NCBI GenBank assembly: GCA_021775315.1
Contig: JAJFIC010000050.1
Coordinates: 1 to 59,425, forward strand
Reading direction: 5' to 3'
From: Paracoccaceae bacterium
Lineage (GTDB): Bacteria; Pseudomonadota; Alphaproteobacteria; Rhodobacterales; Rhodobacteraceae
Length of the DNA stretch: 59,425 bases
The number at the start of each line of letters is the position of its first letter. Position 1 is the stretch's first letter. Position numbers and translations under genes: made by a program. Below, in pieces: positions 46,864 through 56,584 of this stretch. The notes beneath the pieces were generated by a model that was given only the letters and a program-made list of their open reading frames with translations, ran no database searches and was not told where the DNA came from.

Positions 46864-46909
46864 CAAACGAAATTGCCCCGCAACCGGATGATACCAGTTG
46901 CGAGGCAAT
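46864..46909 (-). terminator. Terminator of the cox-type operon
   Basis: A stem of 12 pairs with one mismatch (ATTGCC-CGCAAC with GTTGCG-GGCAAT, 46872-46909) lies about 23 bases after the stop of the FAD-subunit gene. On the minus strand it is followed by TTTCGTTT. It may also stop plus-strand transcripts from the MFS gene. Confidence 0.65.
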
Positions 46910-46932
46910 GAAAGTCAGATAGGCCTAACCAT

Positions 46933-47730
46933 TCAGGCGCTTGCGGAAACCGCCCGCTTCGCCATGACCTTGATCAGGTTGGCGCGATAATCTGCACCTG
47001 CATGCATATCAGACATCAACCCATCTGCCGCCACATCAACACCGTCAACTGCGCTGCCAGACCAGTCAGCACTTAACGCGGCCTCTAGACCCGCATGCCG
47101 GAAAACACCGTCCTCGCCGGCACCGGTTACAGCAACTCGTACACCCGACGCACCATTCGCCACGAACACGCCAACAAGCGCGAACCGCGATGCGGGTTGG
47201 TCGAATTTGGCATAGGCCGCTTTTGTCGGGGCCGAGACATTGACCGCAACGATTATTTCGCCTTCATCAAGGGCCGTTGTGAACAAGCCTGTGAAAAAAT
47301 CATCCGCCGCGATCTCGCGCTTATTTGTGATGATGGTGGCCCCAAGTGCTAACAAGGCCGCCGGATAATCCGCCGCCGGGTCGTTATTGGCAATTGATCC
47401 ACCAATCGTTCCCATATTGCGCACGGCCGGATCACCAATGCCAGATGCCAGTGCGGCAAGTGCTGCACATTGTTCGCGAACGTCGCCACTTCCGGCAACT
47501 TCGGCATGTGTTGTGGCCGCCCCAATGGTCAACGAGCCGCCGCGCACAGCAATGCCTGACAACCCCTCGATCGCGCGGATATCCACCAGATCACTGGGAC
47601 TGGCCAGATGCTGTTTCATCGTTGCCAGCAGGGTTTGGCCACCGGCCAGAACCATTGCGTCGTCACCTCCGCCAAGGGCAGCGATAGCGTCCTCAATGGA
47701 TGCGGGTTTGTGGTATTTTGTCGGATACAT
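46933..47730 (-). CDS. coxM: Molybdenum hydroxylase FAD-binding medium subunit (CoxM type)
   Basis: The product has 265 residues. FAD-binding motifs are present: VLAGGQTLLA near residue 30 and TIGGSIANNDPAADYPAALLAL near 105-126. It passes electrons between the iron-sulfur subunit and an acceptor. It is the last gene of the coxD-E-G-S-L-M order, 14 bases after the large-subunit gene. Because the large subunit is of the form II type, carbon monoxide may not be the real substrate. Confidence 0.93.
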   Translation of the reverse strand: MYPTKYHKPASIEDAIAALGGGDDAMVLAGGQTLLATMKQHLASPSDLVDIRAIEGLSGIAVRGGSLTIGAATTHAEVAGSGDVREQCAALAALASGIGDPAVRNMGTIGGSIANNDPAADYPAALLALGATIITNKREIAADDFFTGLFTTALDEGEIIVAVNVSAPTKAAYAKFDQPASRFALVGVFVANGASGVRVAVTGAGEDGVFRHAGLEAALSADWSGSAVDGVDVAADGLMSDMHAGADYRANLIKVMAKRAVSASA

Positions 47731-47744
47731 CTTTCATCCCTCCC

Positions 47745-50105
47745 TTATTCTGCTGCTACGGATTTGCTGGCGGCCTGAATGGCACGCCAGACGGCTTGTG
47801 GCGTGGCTGGCATCGCCAGATCATTATTGCCAATCGCATCTGTGATCGCGTTGATCACAGCCGGGGGCGAACCGATTGCCCCGGCTTCGCCGCAGCCTTT
47901 GACACCCAGCGGGTTATTCGGGCTGGGGGTTTCGTGATGCTCGACATGATAAAACGGCACATCAGCGGCACGCGGCATGGTGTAATCCATGTACGACCCA
48001 GTCAAAAGCTGGCCGTCATCGTCATAAACCACCTGTTCCAGCAACGCCTGCCCAATGCCTTGGGTGACCCCGCCATGCACTTGCCCTTCGACGATCATCG
48101 GGTTGATAATCGTGCCGAAATCGTCGGCCGCGGTGAATTGCACGATCTCGGTCTTGCCAGTTTCAGGATCAACCTCGACCTCACAGATGAACGCACCCGA
48201 TGGGAACGAGAAGTTGACCGGGTCAAAGAACGCGGTTTCTTTCAGACCGGGTTCCATGCCGTCTGGTAAATTATGCGCGATATAGGCCGCTAGTCCGACC
48301 TCGTGCCAGCCCATCGCCTTATCGGTTCCGGCAACCTTCACCTGTCCACCCTCGATGACGATATCGTCCTCAGAGGCTTCCAGCGCGTGTGCTGCAATCT
48401 TTTTCACCTTGGCCTCGACCTTGTCCATCGCCTTGACCACGGCGGACATGCCAACCGGGGCGGAACGCGACCCATATGTGCCCATACCGAACTGTACCTT
48501 ATCAGTATCGCCATGAACGATTGAGACACTTTCAACCGGGATATCAAACCGATCTGCAACGATTTGTGCAAACGTGGTTTCGTGTCCCTGACCGTGGCTG
48601 TGACTACCCGTCAGAACCTCGATCGACCCTACAGGGTTCACCCGAACCTCAGCACTTTCCCAAAGTCCGACGCCCGCGCCAAGCGAACCTGCCGCCTTGG
48701 ACGGGGCCAGTCCGCAAGCTTCGATGAAGGTTGAATACCCGATCCCGCGCAATTTGCCACGCGACGCGGCCTCGGCCTTTCTGGTGGCAAAGCCAGCGAC
48801 ATCGGCTGTTTCTTGCGCCATTTCCAAAATCTTGGGAAAATCACCAGCGTCATAGGCCATCAAAACCGGTGTCTGGTGTGGGAAGCTTTGGATAAAGTTT
48901 CGCCGCCTAAGCTCAGCCGGATCCAACCCCATTTCCCGTGCAGCGGTTTCCATCATCCGCTCGACCACATAGGTCGCCTCGGGCCGACCGGCACCACGAT
49001 AGGCATCGACCGGAACTGTGTTGGTGTAATAGGTCCGCACATTGCAGTGGATATTCTGGATATCATACTGCCCGGACATCAAAGGCGCATACAGATATGT
49101 CGGAACCGAGCTTGAAAACAGCGACATGTAAGCGCCGATATTGGCAACCGTGTCGATTTTGAAACCGGTGATCTTGCCATCGGCATCAAAACCCATTTTC
49201 GCCGTGGTGACGTGATCGCGACCATGGGCGTCGGTCATGAACGCCTCGGAGCGGTCCGAGGTCCATTTCACCGAGCGGTTGGTCTTCATCGACGCCCAGA
49301 GGCAGGTGATTTCCTCAGGGTAAATATAGATCTTGGCCCCAAAGCCACCACCAACGTCCGGCGCTATGACACGCAACTTGTTTTCCGGTGCCACCTGATA
49401 AAACGCCGACAGCACAAGCCGCGCCACATGCGGGTTCTGGCTGGTAGTGTATAGCGTGTAATGCTCTTCAGCATCGTCATAGGTCGCAATGGCAGATCGC
49501 GGTTCCATCGGGTTTGGCGACAGGCGGTTATTGGTCAGATCAAGCGTTGTCACATGGGTGGCCGCCGCCAGCCCTGCATCGGTCGCGGCCTCATCGCCCA
49601 GTTCCCAGTCGTAAATCTGGTTGTCCGGCGCGCAATCATGGATCGTGACCGCACCATCTTTCATCGCAGCAGTGGTTGATGCAACAACCGGCAATATCTC
49701 ATAATCAACCTCGACCGCTTCGGCGGCGATCCGCGCCAACGCCTGCGTTTCAGCGATCACAACCGCGACGGCGTCGCCGACATAGCGCACCTTTTCGGTT
49801 GCCAGCGCGGACCACGCGCCCATTTTCATCGGCGTGCCGTCTTTTGATGTGATAGCCCAACCGCAGATAATGTTGCCGATACCGTCACCGGTCAGTTGTG
49901 TGCCGTTCAAAACATCAATCACACCATCCATCGCCATTGCACCACTTATGTCGATGCCTTTGACGCTGGCATGGGCATGTGGGCTGCGCACAAAGGCGGC
50001 GTAAGCCTGATTATCATTGCGCACATCGTCGGTATATTTGCCTTTGCCGGTCGTGAAACGCTTGTCTTCTTTGCGTTTGACGCGGTCACCAATTTTCGTA
50101 CTCAT
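47745..50105 (-). CDS. coxL: Molybdenum hydroxylase large subunit, form II CoxL type
   Basis: The product has 786 residues from the ATG at 50105; a start at 50186 would overlap the small-subunit gene. It is a xanthine-oxidase-family molybdopterin protein with the active-site loop AYRGAGRPEATYV. True CO dehydrogenases (form I) have AYRCSFR there, so this is form II. The C-terminal GCGEAGAIGSPPAV carries the catalytic glutamate. Form II enzymes are common in roseobacters, and their substrates are mostly unknown (aldehydes, purines or other heterocycles are candidates). The purine enzyme uraD nearby is a loose hint only. Confidence 0.94.
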   Translation of the reverse strand: MSTKIGDRVKRKEDKRFTTGKGKYTDDVRNDNQAYAAFVRSPHAHASVKGIDISGAMAMDGVIDVLNGTQLTGDGIGNIICGWAITSKDGTPMKMGAWSALATEKVRYVGDAVAVVIAETQALARIAAEAVEVDYEILPVVASTTAAMKDGAVTIHDCAPDNQIYDWELGDEAATDAGLAAATHVTTLDLTNNRLSPNPMEPRSAIATYDDAEEHYTLYTTSQNPHVARLVLSAFYQVAPENKLRVIAPDVGGGFGAKIYIYPEEITCLWASMKTNRSVKWTSDRSEAFMTDAHGRDHVTTAKMGFDADGKITGFKIDTVANIGAYMSLFSSSVPTYLYAPLMSGQYDIQNIHCNVRTYYTNTVPVDAYRGAGRPEATYVVERMMETAAREMGLDPAELRRRNFIQSFPHQTPVLMAYDAGDFPKILEMAQETADVAGFATRKAEAASRGKLRGIGYSTFIEACGLAPSKAAGSLGAGVGLWESAEVRVNPVGSIEVLTGSHSHGQGHETTFAQIVADRFDIPVESVSIVHGDTDKVQFGMGTYGSRSAPVGMSAVVKAMDKVEAKVKKIAAHALEASEDDIVIEGGQVKVAGTDKAMGWHEVGLAAYIAHNLPDGMEPGLKETAFFDPVNFSFPSGAFICEVEVDPETGKTEIVQFTAADDFGTIINPMIVEGQVHGGVTQGIGQALLEQVVYDDDGQLLTGSYMDYTMPRAADVPFYHVEHHETPSPNNPLGVKGCGEAGAIGSPPAVINAITDAIGNNDLAMPATPQAVWRAIQAASKSVAAE

Positions 50106-50128
50106 CTTTGTTTCTCCCTGTTCGGCGC

Positions 50129-50599
50129 TCACATCTTGGCGGCGGCGTCCTCGATCGATTTCACGATATTGTGGTAACCGGTGCACCGGCAGATATTGCC
50201 CTCAAGCTCGGCCCGGATCGCATCTGATGTCAGATCTTTCCCTTCGGCTTTGTAGCGCGCCACCATATCAACGCCCGACATGATCATGCCCGGCGTGCAA
50301 AACCCACATTGCAATCCGTGGTTGTCGTTGAAAGCAGCCTGCATCGGGTGCAATTCACCATTTGCCAAACCTTCGATCGTCATCACATCTGCCCCATCAA
50401 GGGAAACCGCCAAGGTCGAGCAGCTTTTGACCGCCTGGCCATTCACATGCACAACACACGCGCCGCATTGACTGGTGTCACAGCCAATATGGGTGCCGGT
50501 CAGGCGCAGGGTTTCGCGCAGAAATTGCGACAGCAGCGTTTCATCGGGCACATCCCCGCTGACCGCCTTGCCGTTCACGTTCATATTTACTTTAGTCAT
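50129..50599 (-). CDS. coxS: Molybdenum hydroxylase [2Fe-2S] small subunit (CoxS type)
   Basis: The product has 156 residues. The plant-type cluster motif [15 protein letters not shown] lies near residues 39-53. The second cluster domain has [10 protein letters not shown] and [10 protein letters not shown]. This is the standard two-cluster electron-transfer subunit. It is followed after 23 bases by the large-subunit gene. Confidence 0.95.
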   Translation of the reverse strand: MTKVNMNVNGKAVSGDVPDETLLSQFLRETLRLTGTHIGCDTSQCGACVVHVNGQAVKSCSTLAVSLDGADVMTIEGLANGELHPMQAAFNDNHGLQCGFCTPGMIMSGVDMVARYKAEGKDLTSDAIRAELEGNICRCTGYHNIVKSIEDAAAKM

Positions 50600-50656
50600 A
50601 TGGTCCTCCCTGACTGGCGGTTCTTTTCGTCCGCGCGTTTTTTTGGCTGGCCGGAG

Positions 50657-51115
50657 TCAACTTTCCAGCGGGCCCTCATTGCCTAAATGGTCGTGAAAAT
50701 TATCGAAAAATTTGTTTGCCAGTTTTTTCGCCGTTGAATCAATCAAACGACTGCCCAATTGCGCCAGCTTGCCGCCGACCTGCGCATGGGCGGTGAAAGA
50801 CAGCACTGTATTGTCCGCCTCTTCAGTAAGCACCACATCCGCCGAGCCTTTGGCAAAGCCCGCAACGCCACCCTTACCTTCACCAATAATGGTGTACGAG
50901 GCCGGGGCCTTGATGTTTACCAATTCAATTGCGCCACTGAATTTTGCCTTTACCGGGCCAATTTTCTGCACAACTTTTGCTTCCATCGTGGTGTCCGAAG
51001 TTTTTTCCAGCTCTTCACAGCCCGGAATGCAGGTTTTAAGCACCTCGGCATCGTTCAACGCAGCCCAGACAACATCGCGCGGCACCGCGATGCGGTATTC
51101 ACCAGTCATGTCCAT
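50657..51115 (-). CDS. coxG: CoxG-type SRPBCC protein
   Basis: The product has 152 residues in the SRPBCC fold. The start MTGEYRIAVPRDVVWAALND and the middle IPGCEELEK are characteristic of CoxG. In CO-oxidising bacteria CoxG helps anchor the molybdenum hydroxylase to the membrane; here it lacks an obvious long hydrophobic tail. It lies 57 bases before the small-subunit gene. Confidence 0.92.
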   Translation of the reverse strand: MDMTGEYRIAVPRDVVWAALNDAEVLKTCIPGCEELEKTSDTTMEAKVVQKIGPVKAKFSGAIELVNIKAPASYTIIGEGKGGVAGFAKGSADVVLTEEADNTVLSFTAHAQVGGKLAQLGSRLIDSTAKKLANKFFDNFHDHLGNEGPLES

Positions 51116-51206
51116 TATGAATGAACCTCAATTCTTACGTCAGTATCCAAGTCTGATGCATGCCGAATACAAAACGGCCAGTTTGCGAATTACCGCAATA
51201 CCTTTT

Positions 51207-52442
51207 TCAGATCATTTTTAGCAGTCGCTGTTTTTCCCCAGTAGATTGCAAAGCTGCACCGAGATCCGCCAAGCTGTCAAGTGAATGACAGGCGTGAAAG
51301 CTGTCCACGTAAGGCAGGATCGTGCGGATACCGCGCGCTTTGGGCGCAAATTCATCCCAGCGCAGCAAGGGATTGAGCCAGATCAGCCTGCGACAGGACA
51401 GCGACAGACGCTCAATTTCGGTTTTCAACAATTGCGCATCGCCGCGCTCTAGCCCGTCCGTAATCAGCAGCACCACTGCCCCTTGCCCCAAAACGCGGCG
51501 CGACCAATCGCGGTTGAACCGTTGCAATGCGTCGCCGATTCTGGTGCCGCCCTGCCAGTCGGGCGCATCCTGCCCCGCCGCACTCAAAGCCAGATCAATA
51601 TCTTTCAGATGCAACGCGCGACTGACATTGGTTAGCTGGGTGCCAAAGGTAAATCCATGCACCCGGCCCCAGCCCGGATTGGGCGACCAGACCAAGGCGT
51701 GAAAAAAATGCATCATCATCCGCGAATAAACAGACATAGACCCGGAAATATCGCACAGCGCCACAAGGTTTGGCGGGCGCGTGCGTAGTACCTTGAACGA
51801 CAGGCGATCGAACTCGCCGCCTTTCCTGAGGGACCGTCTGAGCATCGCGCGCACATCCGGCTTGCGCCCGTGAATCGATGGCGAAAACCGCCGGGTTTTG
51901 AACGGCTGGATCGGCAGTGATAAACTGCGGATCGCGCGACCAGCCTCAACGATTTCAGCGGCTGACATCTGTTCAAAATCCATGCCACGCAGAACCTCGT
52001 TCTGTGACCAACTGAACGTCGCGTCGATCTCAATCTCTTCGCGGTCCGGCGCTTGCGGCGGGCGTTCCTGCTCGTCCATCAAAGCCTCGGCGGCGCGGCG
52101 TTCCGCAGCTTGTGGGGTCTGATCCTCTTGTGCCCCCAGCGTTTGCACCAAGGGCAGCATCATTTTCATCATGCGCTCCAGATATTCCGGGTCGCGCCAG
52201 AAAAAGTTGAACACCTGATGATAGGTTTCCAAATGCTCGGGGCGGGAAATCAGGGTCGCGCGCAAAGTGTAATAAAAGTCCTGCCGTTTGGTAAAACCGG
52301 CATGCTGAACGGCCTCGATCGCTGTGCGCAGTTGGGACGTCCCGACCGCGATTCCGGCTTTGCGCAAAGCCCGGGTGAAATGCACGATATTGTTGACCAG
52401 CCGCCCGTCGGTTTCCGGCAAGGCGCGCACCGTCGCGATCAC
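51207..52442 (-). CDS. coxE: CoxE-type von Willebrand factor A domain protein
   Basis: The product has 411 residues. The VWA domain lies in the second half, with the metal-site motif DISGSMS (about 218-224) and LLITDGLERGD near 330. It works with the MoxR-type AAA+ protein (CoxD) in maturation of the molybdenum/copper or cofactor centre in related systems. The gene overlaps the CoxD gene by four bases (ATGA), so translation is coupled. Confidence 0.94.
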   Translation of the reverse strand: MIATVRALPETDGRLVNNIVHFTRALRKAGIAVGTSQLRTAIEAVQHAGFTKRQDFYYTLRATLISRPEHLETYHQVFNFFWRDPEYLERMMKMMLPLVQTLGAQEDQTPQAAERRAAEALMDEQERPPQAPDREEIEIDATFSWSQNEVLRGMDFEQMSAAEIVEAGRAIRSLSLPIQPFKTRRFSPSIHGRKPDVRAMLRRSLRKGGEFDRLSFKVLRTRPPNLVALCDISGSMSVYSRMMMHFFHALVWSPNPGWGRVHGFTFGTQLTNVSRALHLKDIDLALSAAGQDAPDWQGGTRIGDALQRFNRDWSRRVLGQGAVVLLITDGLERGDAQLLKTEIERLSLSCRRLIWLNPLLRWDEFAPKARGIRTILPYVDSFHACHSLDSLADLGAALQSTGEKQRLLKMI

Positions 52443-53353
52443 GATGCTTTGTGCAAATCGCTGCGCGCGTCATCCAGAATACGCGACGCTTCAGACCCCG
52501 CTATTTTGGCGATGTCATCTTGGTACTTAAGAACCGCGCCCAGCGTGTCAGACACCATTTCCGGTGACAACGACACCGCATCAAGCGCGATCAGGCAGCG
52601 CGCCCAATCCACAGTTTCAGCCACGCCCGGATTTTTGAACAGATCCTGACCACGCAAACGCTGAACAAAGGCGACGATTTCCGCTGACAAGGCCGCCGTG
52701 CATTCCGGCACGCGGGTCGTCAGGATTTCAACCTCGCGCGCAAAAGTAGGGTAATCGACCCAATGATAAAGGCAGCGCCGCTTCAGCGCGTCATGGACCT
52801 CGCGGGTGCGGTTTGACGTCAGAATGACAATCGGCGGTTCGGCGGCCTTTATCGTGCCCAGTTCCGGGATGCTGACCTGATAGTCTGACAGGGCTTCCAG
52901 CAGAAATGCCTCGAACGGTTCATCCGTGCGGTCAATTTCGTCGATCAGCAAAACTGGCGGCCCTTCGGCATGGGGCTGCATGGCCTCAAGCAAGGGGCGG
53001 CGGATCAGATATTTCTCGGAAAACAATTCCTGTTGCAAATCTTCGCGGGTGGCGCCGCCTGATGCCTCGGCCGTGCGGATCGCAATCATTTGCGCCGAAA
53101 AGTTCCATTCATAAATGGCCGAGGCCGCATCCAACCCCTCGTAACATTGCAGGCGAATCAACCGCCGCCCAAGGGCCGCAGCAATCGCCTTGGCAATCTC
53201 GGTCTTGCCAACCCCCGCTTCGCCTTCAAGAAACAAGGGTTTGCCCAAGGTCAACGACAGATACGCCACGGTCCCAAGGTCCCGCCCGCAAATGTAATTC
53301 TGTCCAGCCAACAGGCCAAGCGTTTCATCAATACTTGCAGGAAGTTGCGTCAT
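52439..53353 (-). CDS. coxD: CoxD-type MoxR-family AAA+ ATPase
   Basis: The product has 304 residues. Walker A is GEAGVGKTE (about 43-51), Walker B is VLLIDEIDRTDE (about 135-146), and sensor 1 is ILTSNRTRE. MoxR-type ATPases act as chaperones for metal-enzyme maturation, paired with VWA proteins. It is the first gene of the minus-strand cox cluster. The divergent XdhC/CoxI gene starts 138 bases away. Confidence 0.94.
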   Translation of the reverse strand: MTQLPASIDETLGLLAGQNYICGRDLGTVAYLSLTLGKPLFLEGEAGVGKTEIAKAIAAALGRRLIRLQCYEGLDAASAIYEWNFSAQMIAIRTAEASGGATREDLQQELFSEKYLIRRPLLEAMQPHAEGPPVLLIDEIDRTDEPFEAFLLEALSDYQVSIPELGTIKAAEPPIVILTSNRTREVHDALKRRCLYHWVDYPTFAREVEILTTRVPECTAALSAEIVAFVQRLRGQDLFKNPGVAETVDWARCLIALDAVSLSPEMVSDTLGAVLKYQDDIAKIAGSEASRILDDARSDLHKAS

Positions 53354-53491
53354 GTGGTGCCGTCGCGTTTGTTACCAATCCGTTTTAGGCTTACACCCCA
53401 ACCGGGCCGCCTGTCCATGAAATCGACCGCGCTTGCCCATCTTCGCACCCAGACGCTACACTCAACCATCACCAGACCGGAGCATTATTCA

Positions 53492-54439
53492 ATGACGCCA
53501 ACCCAGATCAGCCATGGCCCGATAGAGGATCCGATCAGCGCGCTGGCTGCGGCCTCAGGTCAGGGAGTATTGGCGGTCATAACCCGCGTCGAAGGGCCGT
53601 CATATCGTCCACTGGGTGCGCGCATGGCCATTCTGGCCGATGGCCGACGGGTGGGGACGTTGTCGTCCGGATGCATCGAATCCGATCTGGCCCTGCATGC
53701 GCAAAACGCCCTTGAGACGGGCAAAGCAGTGCGGGTGGTTTATGGGCGCGGATCGCCCTTTATCGACATTCAGCTGCCGTGCGGTGGCGGTCTTGAAATA
53801 TTGCTGATCCCCCATCCTGACGGCGCAGTGCTGGACAAACTGAACCAAAACCAAACCGAACGCGTGGCCTCAACGCTGGTGATTGACGGCGATGCGGCCC
53901 AATTGTCGCTTGCTGACGACGGCGAAACCGGGGCCGACGGATCACGCTTTCAGGTTCGGATCGAGCCCGAGGTGTTTTTCTATGTTTTTGGCAAAGGTCC
54001 CGAAGCCAGCACATTTGCCACGTTGGTTCAGTCCGCCGGATACCCAAACCTATTGTTATCCCCTGACAAAGAAACATTGGAATACGGCGAAAACGCTGGT
54101 TGCCCGACGCGGCACCTAAAGCGGGCAGAGTTTCCGAACAATGTGAAACCCGACCGCTGGTCGGCCATCATCCTGTTTTTTCACGACCACGAATGGGAGC
54201 CGCCAATTCTGGCCGCCGCCCTTGATACCCCGGCGTTTTACATCGGCGCGCAAGGCAGCCAACGCGCACGCGATGCGCGATTGTTGGAAATCTCGGCCCT
54301 GACCGGCCAAAACAAAGACCTGTCGCGCCTGCGTGGCCCCATCGGTTTGATCCCTTCTGTGCGTGACGCGCGTACCTTGGCGGTCAGTGTTCTGGCTGAG
54401 GTTTTGCTGGCCGCCAAGCAAGGAAACGACGCGGGCTAG
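53492..54439 (+). CDS. XdhC/CoxI family molybdenum-cofactor maturation protein
   Basis: The product has 315 residues from the ATG at 53492; upstream in-frame starts would overlap coxD. The N-terminal XdhC_CoxI domain has EGPSYRPLGARMAI and TLSSGCIESDLALHA. The C-terminal domain is a Rossmann-like XdhC_C domain with FYVFGKGPEA and YIGAQGSQRARDARL. XdhC-type proteins bind and sulfurate the molybdenum cofactor before insertion into xanthine-dehydrogenase-family enzymes. Its divergent placement beside coxD supports a role in maturing the local enzyme. Confidence 0.9.
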   Translation: MTPTQISHGPIEDPISALAAASGQGVLAVITRVEGPSYRPLGARMAILADGRRVGTLSSGCIESDLALHAQNALETGKAVRVVYGRGSPFIDIQLPCGGGLEILLIPHPDGAVLDKLNQNQTERVASTLVIDGDAAQLSLADDGETGADGSRFQVRIEPEVFFYVFGKGPEASTFATLVQSAGYPNLLLSPDKETLEYGENAGCPTRHLKRAEFPNNVKPDRWSAIILFFHDHEWEPPILAAALDTPAFYIGAQGSQRARDARLLEISALTGQNKDLSRLRGPIGLIPSVRDARTLAVSVLAEVLLAAKQGNDAG

Positions 54440-54599
54440 GCTACTCCGTTCCTGCGGATTGTGTTTTACGCATAACGGGCGAAAGCCTATTCCAGACCAT
54501 CGGTTGCAGAATGTTGAAAAAGGCATATTCTGAGCCCCATAAGGCCGGACCATCCACCCCGTCGGACAAATGGATCAGGCAGTCAAAAGGACCAATGCC

Positions 54600-55037
54600 G
54601 TGAGCAAAACCATTTACATTCTGAATGGCCCCAACCTGAACCTGTTGGGCAAACGTCAGCCTGACCTCTATGGCCATTCGACTCTGGCCGACGTCGAAGC
54701 CGCCTGTCAAAGCGTCGGGGCGGAATTTGGTTTGAACGTGAAATTGATACAGTCAAATCACGAGGGACAGTTGATTGACTGGATTCACGAAGCACGGAAC
54801 CAAGCCGCCGGGATCGTCATCAACCCAGCGGCGTTCACCCATACGTCTGTGGCCATTCTGGATGCGCTTAACGCTTTTGACGGACCCGTGATCGAGGTTC
54901 ACATCTCAAATATCCACAAACGCGAGGCGTTTCGGCATCATTCTTATGTATCTGCCCGCGCAGATGCTGTGATCGTTGGTTGCGGCGTGCACGGCTATTC
55001 GCTGGCCGTGCGCCATTTGGGCGGCCTGCTGGACTGA
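54600..55037 (+). CDS. aroQ: Type II 3-dehydroquinate dehydratase
   Basis: The product has 145 residues from GTG at 54600, which has AAAGGA eight bases upstream; ATG at 54570 is an alternative without a good site. Family motifs are clear: [17 protein letters not shown] near the start (the catalytic Tyr region is usually R-x-P-x-x-YG), [12 protein letters not shown] in the middle, and [17 protein letters not shown]. It dehydrates 3-dehydroquinate in the shikimate pathway. Enzymes of this type form dodecamers. Confidence 0.95.
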   Translation: MSKTIYILNGPNLNLLGKRQPDLYGHSTLADVEAACQSVGAEFGLNVKLIQSNHEGQLIDWIHEARNQAAGIVINPAAFTHTSVAILDALNAFDGPVIEVHISNIHKREAFRHHSYVSARADAVIVGCGVHGYSLAVRHLGGLLD

Positions 55038-55077
55038 TGGCCAAAACCCGACGCCGCAGCGCCGGGCACAAGACCTG

Positions 55078-56271
55078 TCAGGGTTTCACGAACAACTTGC
55101 GCGGATAGTCTGACAACGGTTCGGCCGCGCCGCTTTCACGGATACGCAGTGTCTCGGTTATCTCAAGCCCCCACTCTGCCATCCACAACGCGGGCATGAA
55201 ATGAAATGTCATGTTCGGCTCAAACACAGTTTCGTCCGACGGGCGGATAGAAAACGTCCGCTCGCCCCAATCGGGTGGGTAACTTAGCCCGATTGGATAG
55301 CCACAACGCCCTTCGCGATCTATCCCGTTGGCCCCCAGCACCGCATAAAACGCCCGCGCCACATGACCTGCGGTGTTGCCGGGGCGCGCGGCCTCGATCC
55401 CTGCGGCGATGCCTTCCAGCACAACCGCCTCGGCCCGCGCAACGTCATCCGGCGGCTTGCCCAGCCAAATCGTTCGGCACAAGGGCGCGTGATAACGCCG
55501 GTGACAGCCGGAAATTTCAAAGAAAGTGCCGGAATTATTGGGAATCGGCTTGTCGTTCCAGGTCAGGTGCGCCGCCGCTGCCTCGTCCCCGGTTGGCAAT
55601 AGGGGGCAAATCGCGGAATAGTCGCCGCCAAATGGCACCCCATCCTCGACCCCGCCCCAGATCGCGGTGTGATAAATCTCGGCCACCACTTCGTTCTTGC
55701 GCCTGCCCGGTTCAAAAACCTCTAGAATCCGTTTTTGCATCAACTCGGAAATCTGGGCTGCGCGTCGCATATATAGCAGTTCGGTTTCCGATTTTACCGC
55801 CCGGCACCAATTGACCAGACTTGTGGCATCCACAAACGGCCCGCCGAGTTCAGCAACCATCACAGCATGCGCCTTGGCTGAGAAGTAATAATTTTCCATC
55901 TCAACCCCAAGCGGGTGCTTGTCCCAACCCAGCTTACGGATCAGACCGGCCAAATCCTGCATTGCATGGCGATCGCCTGACATGACGTAATCATCGGAAT
56001 ATCCATTGATATCAGATAGATCCATATAACAGGTCTTGCTTGCCCCAACAGCGTCCATGTTGCGGCCCCAGAACACCGGATCACCCTCGGGGCCAATCAG
56101 AACGCCCTGATGCACATAAAACGACCAGCCGTCATAACCCGTCAGCCAAGCCATGTTGCTGGGATCACAGGTGAACAAAACACCTATTCCGGCGCGCTCC
56201 ATCGCGGCCCTGACCTTAACCAGACGTGCGGCATATTCCACCCGACTGAAATCCAATTCTACATCCGGCAT
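55078..56271 (-). CDS. M24-family hydrolase resembling ectoine hydrolase (DoeA)
   Basis: The product has 397 residues and a creatinase/Xaa-Pro-peptidase fold. The N-terminal domain covers about 1-150 and the pita-bread domain about 165-390. In usual M24 enzymes the metal-binding region is D-F-x(9-10)-D-x-T-R. Here it is FFEISGCHRRYHAPLCRT, with the aspartates missing. This altered site, and the length, fit DoeA-like ectoine hydrolases. A partner doeB deacetylase gene is not adjacent, so the assignment is moderate. It could equally be another M24 relative of unknown substrate. Confidence 0.8.
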   Translation of the reverse strand: MPDVELDFSRVEYAARLVKVRAAMERAGIGVLFTCDPSNMAWLTGYDGWSFYVHQGVLIGPEGDPVFWGRNMDAVGASKTCYMDLSDINGYSDDYVMSGDRHAMQDLAGLIRKLGWDKHPLGVEMENYYFSAKAHAVMVAELGGPFVDATSLVNWCRAVKSETELLYMRRAAQISELMQKRILEVFEPGRRKNEVVAEIYHTAIWGGVEDGVPFGGDYSAICPLLPTGDEAAAAHLTWNDKPIPNNSGTFFEISGCHRRYHAPLCRTIWLGKPPDDVARAEAVVLEGIAAGIEAARPGNTAGHVARAFYAVLGANGIDREGRCGYPIGLSYPPDWGERTFSIRPSDETVFEPNMTFHFMPALWMAEWGLEITETLRIRESGAAEPLSDYPRKLFVKP

Positions 56272-56460
56272 ATTGCCCCCTTTTGGCTTGATCCCAAGAT
56301 TACCCTAAGGCCGGACCAGTGACTTGAAAAGCAAAGACCGGTTGCCAGCCAGCGCAAGAATGTGACGGGAGTTCGGCAAAGTCATGGCCATAACATGCTG
56401 TTTTCATTGTTGAAAAACAACAAAGCTGTGAACGCCATCAAAATCCACCCAATCCGCCTT

Positions 56461-56584
56461 GAAAACATTTGCCAAAAGCCCGGCGCGTATTTCAGATGGG
56501 TTTCAGGATTGAGGTACGCCCCCCATATTTGGGGCATCATCCAAAACTGCTCAACTGGGCCGCGCATGTCGCGGCCCTTTTTTT
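56461..56584 (+). ncRNA. Candidate small RNA ending in a strong terminator
   Basis: A plus-strand terminator with no upstream coding gene suggests a non-coding transcript. The last 70 bases contain two hairpins in a row, at 56518-56535 and 56557-56577, then seven T. The 5' end is a guess, since no clear promoter is visible. I recognise no known RNA family. Confidence 0.35.
56557..56584 (+). terminator. Strong rho-independent terminator
   Basis: GGGCCGCG and CGCGGCCC form a perfect eight-pair GC-rich stem with a five-base loop, followed by seven T. It lies about 80 bases before the uraD start, so it ends a transcript that precedes uraD. Confidence 0.85.
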
